The notes under the pieces: generated by a model
What the model saw: only the letters and a program-made list of their open reading frames with translations
Database searches by the model: none
What the model was told of the DNA's origin: nothing
Shown: one piece after another, positions 56,690 through 64,000 of the stretch
Layout: every line of letters starts with the position of its first letter
How positions within the stretch are numbered: the first letter of the stretch is position 1
Source: Winogradskyella aurantiaca
Lineage (GTDB): Bacteria; Bacteroidota; Bacteroidia; Flavobacteriales; Flavobacteriaceae
Length of the DNA: 64,000 bases
NCBI RefSeq assembly: GCF_003362725.1
Contig: NZ_QKTV01000003.1
Span: 124,001-188,000 of the forward strand
Reading direction: 5' to 3'
Program-made: the position numbers and the translations under genes

Positions 56690-59239
56690 ATGGATGATAA
56701 TTTTTCACCAAGAGTAAAAGATGTAATCGCTTTCAGTAAAGAGGAAGCCCTTAGATTGGGGCATGACTTTATTGGAACTGAACATCTTATGTTGGGATTG
56801 TTGAGAGATGGCAACGGTAAGGCAATTGACATTTTGAGTGCTTTGGATATAGACCTCAATCACTTAAGAAGAAAAGTAGAAATATTAAGCCCTGCAAATC
56901 CTAACGTTACAACCACATCTAACGAAAAGAAAAACCTGCACTTAACGCGTCAAGCGGAACGTGCACTTAAAACCACATTTCTTGAAGCCAAGTTGTTTCA
57001 AAGTTCCTCAATCAATACAGCACATTTATTGTTGTGTATTTTAAGGAATGAGAATGACCCGACGACAAAATTGCTAAATAAGCTTCAAGTAGATTATGAT
57101 AACGTTAAAGAAGAATTTAAATCAATGATTACAAGCGAAGACGATTATATAGACACACCAAAAGCAGAATCTTTTTCAGAGGATGATGTTAATGAAGATG
57201 ATAACTCGAAACAAAATCCGTTCGGTCAATCATCAAAAACGAACAAAAAATCGAAGACCCCAGTTCTTGATAATTTTGGGCGCGACCTAACGGCCTTGGC
57301 CGAAGAAGGGAAATTAGATCCAGTAGTTGGAAGAGAAAAGGAAATTCAACGGGTATCTCAGATTTTAAGTCGACGAAAGAAAAACAATCCGTTATTAATT
57401 GGTGAACCAGGGGTTGGTAAGTCTGCTATTGCAGAAGGTCTGGCACTTAGGATTGTGAAACGAAAAGTTTCCAGAACTCTATTCAACAAACGCGTTGTTA
57501 CCTTAGATCTTGCAAGCCTTGTTGCAGGCACAAAGTACCGAGGACAGTTTGAAGAGCGCATGAAAGCTGTTATGAACGAGCTCGAGAAGAATGATGATAT
57601 CATTCTATTCATAGATGAGATCCATACCATTGTAGGCGCTGGTGGTGCTACAGGTAGTCTGGATGCCTCCAACATGTTTAAACCTGCTCTGGCACGCGGT
57701 GAAATTCAATGCATTGGCGCCACTACCCTGGACGAATACCGTCAGTATATAGAAAAGGATGGTGCTCTCGAAAGGCGTTTCCAAAAGGTAATTGTTGAGC
57801 CAACGACTGTTGAGGAAACTATTGTGATTTTGAATAATATCAAATCTAAATATGAAGATCATCACAACGTTGATTACACTGAGGAAGCCATTGAAGCCTG
57901 TGTGAAATTAACCAATAGGTATATGACTGAGCGCTTTTTACCGGATAAAGCAATTGATGCTCTTGATGAAGCAGGTTCTAGAGTCCATATAACCAATATT
58001 GATGTTCCAGATCAGATCATTGAGCTGGAAAAACGTCTTGAAGAGGTTAAAAACACCAAGAATACTGTTGTTAAAAAGCAGAAATACGAAGAGGCTGCTA
58101 AACTACGTGATGACGAAAAGCGCCTTGAAAAAGAACTTACGTTAGCCCAGGAAAAATGGGAAGAAGAGACCAAGCTTCATAGAGAGGTGGTCACAGAAGA
58201 CAATGTTGCAGATGTTATTTCTATGATGACTGGTGTTCCTGTCAATAAGATAGCCCAAACCGAATTAAATAAGCTAGCCCAACTACCTGAGCTCATTAAG
58301 GGTAAAGTAATTGGACAGGACGAAGCTGTTAAGAAAGTTGTTAAGGCCATTCAACGTAATCGCGCCGGGCTTAAAGATCCAAATAAACCTATTGGGTCCT
58401 TTATATTTTTAGGTCAAACTGGTGTGGGTAAAACTCAGTTAGCCAAAATATTAGCTAAAGAATTGTTTGATAGTGATGATGCGCTTGTAAGAATTGACAT
58501 GAGCGAATACATGGAAAAATTCGCCATCTCAAGACTTGTGGGAGCACCTCCAGGATATGTTGGTTATGAAGAAGGAGGACAATTAACTGAAAAAATAAGA
58601 AGAAAGCCTTATGCAGTTGTATTACTAGATGAGATTGAAAAAGCGCATCCAGACGTGTTTAATATGCTACTCCAGGTACTTGATGATGGGTATTTAACCG
58701 ATAGTCTTGGAAGGAAGATCGACTTTAGAAATACTATTATCATTATGACATCCAATATTGGAGCTAGAAAACTCAAAGATTTTGGTCAAGGGGTTGGATT
58801 TGGAACATCTGCTAAAGAAGCTCAAGCTGCTGATTATGCCAAAGGGGTTATTGAGAATGCTCTTAAAAAAGCCTTTGCCCCAGAATTCCTTAATAGAATT
58901 GATGATGTTATCGTATTTAATGCTTTGGAAAAAGACGACATCGATAAAATTATTGATATTGAATTAGTTAAGTTAGTTGCCAGAATCCAGGATCTAGGAT
59001 ATAAGCTTAAGCTTACAGCAAAAGCCAAAGGATTCATTGCTGACAAAGGTTTTGATAAACAATATGGAGCCCGTCCATTAAATAGAGCCATCCAGAAGTA
59101 CGTTGAAGATGCTTTAGCAGAAGAGATTATTAATGCTAAAATTCAGGAAGGGGATCAAATTATTATGGACTTTGATGGTAAAGGTGAAGATTTAAAAATT
59201 AAAATTAAATCCAAGGAAGCTACTCCAGAGTCTGAATAA
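56690..59239 (+). CDS. clpC: ATP-dependent Clp protease ATP-binding subunit ClpC
   Basis: An 849-residue HSP100 chaperone that unfolds substrates for ClpP. Two Clp_N repeats cover residues 1-145. The first AAA+ domain has Walker A GEPGVGKS at 238-245 and LFIDEIH. A UVR-type helix ([17 protein letters not shown]) lies in the linker. The second AAA+ domain has GQTGVGKT at about 575-582 and [10 protein letters not shown]. Divergent from gyrA across 260 bases. No CtsR or McsB genes are near, so its control differs from that in Bacillus. Confidence 0.96.
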   Translation: MDDNFSPRVKDVIAFSKEEALRLGHDFIGTEHLMLGLLRDGNGKAIDILSALDIDLNHLRRKVEILSPANPNVTTTSNEKKNLHLTRQAERALKTTFLEAKLFQSSSINTAHLLLCILRNENDPTTKLLNKLQVDYDNVKEEFKSMITSEDDYIDTPKAESFSEDDVNEDDNSKQNPFGQSSKTNKKSKTPVLDNFGRDLTALAEEGKLDPVVGREKEIQRVSQILSRRKKNNPLLIGEPGVGKSAIAEGLALRIVKRKVSRTLFNKRVVTLDLASLVAGTKYRGQFEERMKAVMNELEKNDDIILFIDEIHTIVGAGGATGSLDASNMFKPALARGEIQCIGATTLDEYRQYIEKDGALERRFQKVIVEPTTVEETIVILNNIKSKYEDHHNVDYTEEAIEACVKLTNRYMTERFLPDKAIDALDEAGSRVHITNIDVPDQIIELEKRLEEVKNTKNTVVKKQKYEEAAKLRDDEKRLEKELTLAQEKWEEETKLHREVVTEDNVADVISMMTGVPVNKIAQTELNKLAQLPELIKGKVIGQDEAVKKVVKAIQRNRAGLKDPNKPIGSFIFLGQTGVGKTQLAKILAKELFDSDDALVRIDMSEYMEKFAISRLVGAPPGYVGYEEGGQLTEKIRRKPYAVVLLDEIEKAHPDVFNMLLQVLDDGYLTDSLGRKIDFRNTIIIMTSNIGARKLKDFGQGVGFGTSAKEAQAADYAKGVIENALKKAFAPEFLNRIDDVIVFNALEKDDIDKIIDIELVKLVARIQDLGYKLKLTAKAKGFIADKGFDKQYGARPLNRAIQKYVEDALAEEIINAKIQEGDQIIMDFDGKGEDLKIKIKSKEATPESE

Positions 59240-59260
59240 TCAAATTGACATATAATCTAG

Positions 59261-59288
59261 AAAGCCCTACATTTTGTAGGGCTTTTTT
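59261..59288 (+). terminator. Terminator of clpC
   Basis: AAAGCCCTAC and GTAGGGCTTT form a perfect stem around ATTTT with a TTTTTT tail. Confidence 0.9.
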
Positions 59289-59320
59289 CATTTTTATGGC
59301 CTGACTTTGTAATTTTAAGT

Positions 59321-59695
59321 ATGCCACGAGTACTAAAATTTGACTTTTGCCTTATCACACTCTATGATTCTTATTTAGTCAATAATATCAATGAGGGTAT
59401 TAACCTGCTTCCTAAACACAACGAAGTCCTTGTAGATTTGGCGAAGTCTCATTTCCAGGACCGCCCTTTTGTTTATATAACTCATAGGGTCAATTCCTAT
59501 TCAGTTGATCCCAAAATCTATTTTAAAACTTCCAAAATCAAGAATCTTGTTGGTTTTGCTGTAGTATCTGATAAGTTTAAAGCAAAATCCAATGCTGAGG
59601 TTGAGAAAATGTTTTTCTCTAAACCTTTTGAGATTTTTGGTGAGCTAGAGAAGGCCAAGAAATGGGCAAAGCAATTGGTAGCGTCTTTTAATTAA
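59321..59695 (+). CDS. SpoIIAA/STAS-like protein
   Basis: A 124-residue cytoplasmic protein that resembles the SpoIIAA-like (STAS/SEC14) domains common in flavobacteria. The features are alternating beta-strands and helices, with the segments PFVYITHRVNSYSVDP and NLVGFAVVSDKF. No kinase or sigma regulators are near it, so its partner is unknown. Its stop overlaps the hutH stop by four bases, convergent. Confidence 0.65.
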   Translation: MPRVLKFDFCLITLYDSYLVNNINEGINLLPKHNEVLVDLAKSHFQDRPFVYITHRVNSYSVDPKIYFKTSKIKNLVGFAVVSDKFKAKSNAEVEKMFFSKPFEIFGELEKAKKWAKQLVASFN

Positions 59696-61227
59696 TAACA
59701 ATCTAAGCCATAAGTGTTTAAAAACAGTTCTTCAATTTCAATGTCCAAATCTTTCAAAAATGCAATTGAAGCCTGAATATCATCATGTAGCACCTCATCC
59801 TCCTTTATATAGGGTACTTGAGCTCTATACCTAACCAAAAACTCTTCTAAAAATGGAGAGGTTTTTAAAGGCCTTCTAAATTCTATCGCCTGAGAGGCAT
59901 TCATTAATTCTATCGCGATCACCCGCTCTACGTTTCTAATTAAATTATAGGCTTGTGTTGCTGCGTTAGCTCCCATACTCACATGATCTTCTTGTCCGTT
60001 GCTAGAAACAATGCTATCTATACTGGCTGGAGTTGCCAACTGTTTATTAGCACTCACTATACTGGCAGCTGTATATTGTGGAATCATAAAACCTGAATTT
60101 AACCCAGGATTATCCACTAAAAACGGCGGCAAACCTCTAAGCCCCGATACTAATTGAAAAGTTCGTCTTTCTGATATATTGCCAATTTCAGCCATCGCAA
60201 TTTTCAAGTAATCCAGTGCCAAGGCAAGAGGTTGCCCATGAAAATTTCCGCCGGAAATAATCAAATCTTCTTCGTAGAAAATATTTGGATTGTCTGTAAC
60301 AGAGTTTATCTCTGTTAGCACCACCTTTTCAACAAAATCTAAGGTGTCTTTAGTAGCCCCATGCACTTGTGGAATGCATCGGAATGAATACGGGTCCTGT
60401 ACATGCTCTTTGTACTGTTTGGAAAGTTCACTTCCTTCAAGAATAGTATTCACGCGCCGTGCCACTTTCCATTGCCCAGGATGTGGTCTAACTTCATGTA
60501 CTAAATCATGGAAAGGGTCCAGTCTTCCATCAAAAGCATCTAAAGAAAGACTAGCAATAATATCAGCCAAATAAGACGTTTTGTGAGACATTAAAAGAAG
60601 ATAGACGCCATAAGCACTCATAAATTGGGTGCCATTTAACAAGGCTAGACCTTCCTTAGCTTCAAGTTTTATAGGTTCCCATCCAAATTTAGCAAGGATT
60701 TCCTGTGCATCGTAAGTCTTATTCTCATGGACCACCTTACCTTTTCCTAATAATGGTAGAGCCAAATGTGCAAGTGGCGCCAGATCTCCTGATGCGCCAA
60801 GCGATCCCTGGGTAAAAACATGTGGGAAAATATCATTGTTGAAGAAATCAATTAATCGCTGAATGGTTTGTAACTGCACCCCACTCCTACCAAAACTTAG
60901 AGATTGTATTTTAAGAAGTAGCATAACTTTTACAATCGATTCTGGTACACGATCACCGGTACCACAAGCATGAGACATCACCAGATTTTCTTGTAACTTG
61001 GTTAAATCTGCTCCGGAAATCTTTACATTATATAGGGAACCAAACCCTGTATTAATGCCATACATTGGACTCTCATTCTCCGCTAACTTAGAATCAAGAT
61101 AGTTTTTACACTCTACAACCTTTTGTTCTAATTCAGCTGATAAAGAAAGCTTTTTATTATTATGGAATATGTTGTATATGGTAACAATATCCAAAGACTC
61201 GGATGATATGGTGTGATGTGAATGCAT
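59692..61227 (-). CDS. hutH: Histidine ammonia-lyase
   Basis: HutH eliminates ammonia from L-histidine to give urocanate. With the ATG at 61227 (MHSHHTISSES) the length is 511 residues, the family norm; 25 more residues upstream are unlikely. The MIO cofactor triad Ala145-Ser146-Gly147 is in GSLGASGDLAPLAH. SVTDNPNIF and IRNVERVIAIELMNASQAIEFR are further family signatures. HutI and hutG are in the first 6 kb; hutU is not in the window. Confidence 0.93.
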   Translation of the reverse strand: MHSHHTISSESLDIVTIYNIFHNNKKLSLSAELEQKVVECKNYLDSKLAENESPMYGINTGFGSLYNVKISGADLTKLQENLVMSHACGTGDRVPESIVKVMLLLKIQSLSFGRSGVQLQTIQRLIDFFNNDIFPHVFTQGSLGASGDLAPLAHLALPLLGKGKVVHENKTYDAQEILAKFGWEPIKLEAKEGLALLNGTQFMSAYGVYLLLMSHKTSYLADIIASLSLDAFDGRLDPFHDLVHEVRPHPGQWKVARRVNTILEGSELSKQYKEHVQDPYSFRCIPQVHGATKDTLDFVEKVVLTEINSVTDNPNIFYEEDLIISGGNFHGQPLALALDYLKIAMAEIGNISERRTFQLVSGLRGLPPFLVDNPGLNSGFMIPQYTAASIVSANKQLATPASIDSIVSSNGQEDHVSMGANAATQAYNLIRNVERVIAIELMNASQAIEFRRPLKTSPFLEEFLVRYRAQVPYIKEDEVLHDDIQASIAFLKDLDIEIEELFLNTYGLDCY

Positions 61228-61423
61228 CTGGATTGATTTAGGCTTTAAAATTCTGAAAATTTCAAGATTTGTAATTCTGAAAGTCGAATAACTTATAAAC
61301 AAAAACTCATTTGGCCTGTAATTATAAAGCCCTTAACATTAAATAACATAAATTAAGAATATTACATTTCTGATTTGATCATAAAATACTACATTGAACA
61401 CTTATTAATTAAAATCAAATCAA

Positions 61424-62806
61424 ATGAAGAATCTACTCCTAGTCTTATTGTTAGTAACAGCCTTTTCTTGTGCAGAAAATGAGGAAAATAAGGAAGTAAC
61501 TTATGCCCTATTTTCTGGAACCATAACAAATACTGAGGCTACGGTTGCGGTGATTTCTGGGCCAGACTTTAAAAAACAAATGAGTATTGATCCAGAAACT
61601 AGAACATTTTCGGATACACTTTTCCTCCCCAAATCAGGCTTTTATCAATTTGCTTGTGGTGAGTATTCAACCATCTATTTAGAAAATGGCTACAAGTTAG
61701 ATATCTCGATCAACGCCAAACAGTTTGATGAGAGTATAACTTATACTGGAATTGGTTCAGAAGAAAACAACTATTTAGCCGACAAATTCATGGATAATGA
61801 AAAGATGCAGGGATCCATTCCTGAATTTTACAGCTTAAACGAAGAAGATTTTAAAGCGAAAGTAGAAGCAATAAAAACCAACCATAAATCTAAATTAGAT
61901 GCAACCGTTCTAAGTAATGCGGTTTTTGCCACCAATGAAACCCAAAACTTGACATATGAAGCTTTAGTTTCTTATGACAACTATGAAAGCTATCATAAGA
62001 GTGTTACCAAAAACCCCGAATTTAAAGTTTCGGAAGATTTTCTACCAAAAAAGTTAGAAACCATAGAATTTAATGACGCTAGCCTGTATAGCACATCTTC
62101 TGGCTATAGAGATTTGGCAATGAAAAAATCTTTAGATGACCTGTTTAGCAATATGGAAGACTTTCAATCTGTTTCCCCTTCTGAGCTAGCTGCTATTGGT
62201 GACGTTTCAATTCCAGAATTGAAAAACGAAATCATTGCTAGCTATGGAACATTGTTTGTGTCTCCAGGAAACCCCAATATGGAGGCTAACTATAAATTTC
62301 TTGAAAGCGAAACCACTTCAGAAACAACACAACAAAGCCTGAATATTGCCTATGAAAGAGGACTCACATTGCGACCAGGCCAACCTTCACCAGAATTTGT
62401 CAACTACGAAAATCATAAAGGTGGTGAAACCTCACTAGCCGACTTAAGAGGCAAATATGTTTACGTTGATGTTTGGGCAACCTGGTGTGGTCCTTGTATA
62501 GGAGAGATCCCTTCGTTAAAAGAGGTTGAGGCCAAATATCATAACAGCAATATTGCTTTTGTTAGCACCTCCATTGATCAAGCAAGAGATCACGATAAAT
62601 GGGTGGCTATGGTCAATGATAAGCAACTTGGTGGCATGCAATTAATGGCCGATAATGATTGGCAGTCGCAATTTGTGAAAGACTATGGTATTGAAGGAAT
62701 TCCAAGGTTTATTCTTATTGATCCTGATGGAAATATTGTTAGTGCAGATGCACCTAGACCATCCAACCCCAAACTGGTGGAAATGCTAGATGAATTAAAC
62801 ATGTAA
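61424..62806 (+). CDS. TlpA-like thiol-disulfide lipoprotein
   Basis: A 460-residue exported protein with a lipoprotein-type signal (MKNLLLVLLLVTAFSCAE, Cys at 16). Residues ~20-280 include a DUF4369-like beta domain and a helical middle. The C-terminal 150 residues are a thioredoxin fold with the redox pair Cys355-x-x-Cys358 in WATWCGPCIGE and a cis-Pro loop GIEGIPRF. The role is periplasmic reduction of cysteines, possibly in cytochrome maturation, by family inference. Confidence 0.9.
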   Translation: MKNLLLVLLLVTAFSCAENEENKEVTYALFSGTITNTEATVAVISGPDFKKQMSIDPETRTFSDTLFLPKSGFYQFACGEYSTIYLENGYKLDISINAKQFDESITYTGIGSEENNYLADKFMDNEKMQGSIPEFYSLNEEDFKAKVEAIKTNHKSKLDATVLSNAVFATNETQNLTYEALVSYDNYESYHKSVTKNPEFKVSEDFLPKKLETIEFNDASLYSTSSGYRDLAMKKSLDDLFSNMEDFQSVSPSELAAIGDVSIPELKNEIIASYGTLFVSPGNPNMEANYKFLESETTSETTQQSLNIAYERGLTLRPGQPSPEFVNYENHKGGETSLADLRGKYVYVDVWATWCGPCIGEIPSLKEVEAKYHNSNIAFVSTSIDQARDHDKWVAMVNDKQLGGMQLMADNDWQSQFVKDYGIEGIPRFILIDPDGNIVSADAPRPSNPKLVEMLDELNM

Positions 62807-62808
62807 TT

Positions 62809-62836
62809 AAAAAGCCTTCGAATGAAGGCTTTTTTT
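62809..62836. terminator. Terminator of the TlpA-like gene
   Basis: AAAAGCCTTC and GAAGGCTTTT pair around a short loop with a T-run on the right. The T-run runs into the stop codon of the convergent gene at 62835. Confidence 0.85.
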
Positions 62837-64000
62837 ATGATTCTTCCTCAGGAGGTGGTGGCACATCCTGTTCAAATAAACTTAAAAAACTTGCCCCTAG
62901 ATGGTATATGAGGTCACCAGCTATTAGACTTTGGTACCCTGTTTTTTCTACAGCTAAATCACCTGATTTACCATGTAAATAGACTCCCATAATAGCCGCA
63001 TCAATAGCGCTGTAATTTTGCCCCATCAATCCAGTGATAACCCCTGAAAGGACATCACCACTGCCCGCTGTTGCCATACCCGGATTACCAGTAGTATTAA
63101 TATAACGCTTGTCCTCAAATACCGTAATGGTATGAGCCCCTTTTATGACAACAATCAGACTGTACTTATTTGAGAATTGCGTCACACGTTCAAGCATCTC
63201 AAAATCATCCGACCATTCACCTATTAACCTCCTTAATTCACCTCTATGAGGAGTTAAAATAGAATTTTTAGGAACCAAATCTATCATGCTCTGATTCTTA
63301 CTAAGCATATTAACTGCATCAGCATCCATAACCATTGGCGCTTTGTTCTGTTCTAAAAAGGTACGCAAGGCTCCAACAGTTTCTGCATGGGTCCCCATAC
63401 CCATACCTATACCAACAACATCAAAATTTATGGAGGATTTAATTTCAGTAATCCTATTGGTATGTGGATCCGTTTCCACCATGGCTTCCGGCAAAGAGTT
63501 TTGCAAAATATTATAGCCGCATTGAGGAATGTAAGACGTAACCAACCCTGCACCTGCCTGTAAACTAGCCCTTGAAGCTAAAGTAATAGCTCCCATCTTA
63601 CCATAACTTCCCCCAATCATTAAAGCATGTCCATAATCTCCTTTATGGGCATATTTGTCGCGAGGCTGGTACTTAACTACAACTTCATTTTTTCCAATGA
63701 GTTCATCCTTTGTTTCTACATTACCCAAATACTGTCTATCAATACCAATATCCAATACTTCCCATTGGACGGTATATGAATAGGTATCTTTTAGAAAGAA
63801 CACTAATTTTGGTGTCTGGAAGCTCAGCGTATAGTTAGCTCTTATGGCGTGACTTGCATCTTCGAGGGCACGATCTGTATATAAGCCAGACGGAATATCA
63901 ACAGAGAGTGTAAATGCCTTTGTAGATTCTAAGTGACGAAATAAGTCCAAAACCCAATCCGCGGGTGGACGATTAATTCCTATTCCAAAAACAGCATCAA
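62835..64000 (-). CDS. nnrD: Bifunctional NAD(P)HX epimerase/dehydratase, 5' end cut
   Basis: The frame continues to the window edge and starts outside it. The upstream residues DAVFGIGINRPPADW are the YjeF_N epimerase signature, so the protein is probably the bifunctional NnrE-NnrD type. The dehydratase domain has GGSYGKMGAITLASRASLQ and GNPGMATAGSGDVLSG, the ATP/ADP-binding loops of the ribokinase-like fold. It repairs hydrated NAD(P)H using ADP or ATP. The TTG at 63950 is an internal codon. Confidence 0.93.
   Translation of the reverse strand, partial: DAVFGIGINRPPADWVLDLFRHLESTKAFTLSVDIPSGLYTDRALEDASHAIRANYTLSFQTPKLVFFLKDTYSYTVQWEVLDIGIDRQYLGNVETKDELIGKNEVVVKYQPRDKYAHKGDYGHALMIGGSYGKMGAITLASRASLQAGAGLVTSYIPQCGYNILQNSLPEAMVETDPHTNRITEIKSSINFDVVGIGMGMGTHAETVGALRTFLEQNKAPMVMDADAVNMLSKNQSMIDLVPKNSILTPHRGELRRLIGEWSDDFEMLERVTQFSNKYSLIVVIKGAHTITVFEDKRYINTTGNPGMATAGSGDVLSGVITGLMGQNYSAIDAAIMGVYLHGKSGDLAVEKTGYQSLIAGDLIYHLGASFLSLFEQDVPPPPEEES

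Overview
The window is a 64 kb piece of a Bacteroidota chromosome, most likely a member of the Flavobacteriaceae. The signs are a type IX secretion C-terminal sorting tail on a VCBS-repeat protein, promoter boxes of the TAnnTTTG type, TamB, DUF4159, PgpH-like and ClpC proteins of flavobacterial type, and an AT-rich background with many short intergenic hairpin terminators. No plasmid, prophage, IS element or CRISPR array was seen. Both ends cut through genes: fumC at the left and the NAD(P)HX repair enzyme at the right.

Layout. 1-6.3 kb: fumarase, a secreted VCBS protein, and histidine-utilisation genes hutI and hutG around a coiled-coil membrane protein; hutH lies far away at 59.7-61.2 kb and hutU is not in the window. 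6.3-14.3 kb: a tight six-gene minus-strand operon of unrecognised proteins (coiled coil, soluble protein, AAA+ ATPase, soluble protein, two membrane proteins). It is the best candidate for an undescribed system. 14.4-17.5 kb: a lipoprotein MBL hydrolase, two small membrane proteins and EttA. 17.5-21.1 kb: a six-gene redox or electrophile-response operon (azoreductase, FMN reductase, GNAT, MarR regulator, two pirins) with a perfect 18-bp palindromic operator at its promoter. 21.2-25.7 kb: acyl-CoA carboxylase beta subunit, an MFS transporter, a secreted M24 peptidase and a small membrane protein.

25.8-29.1 kb: a sugar-metabolism set (pfkA, gapA, an N-acetylglucosamine-kinase-like gene, mgsA). 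29.3-33.7 kb: TamB, with a start-codon puzzle. 33.8-39.0 kb: tsaD, rsmE, DUF4159, a TrmH-like methyltransferase, an AI-2E family transporter and a THUMP-like methyltransferase. 39.0-45.4 kb: the four-gene 'ligase-associated DNA damage response' set (PdeM, Lhr-type helicase, ATP-dependent ligase, MBL exonuclease), led by a possible fifth member that may be nuclease-like. 45.5-46.1 kb: tRNA-Ser, tRNA-Pro and tRNA-Arg behind a strong promoter match, followed by a relic 3' end of a second tRNA-Arg with its own terminator.

46.3-53.9 kb: a glycosyltransferase with a C-terminal Rossmann-like extension, a solute-binding protein, a PgpH-like c-di-AMP hydrolase candidate, thiolase, an NlpC/P60 hydrolase and a TPR protein. 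53.9-64 kb: gyrA, clpC, a SpoIIAA-like protein, hutH, a TlpA-like lipoprotein and the NAD(P)HX repair enzyme. All functional calls were made by reading motifs and family resemblance; no database search was run.
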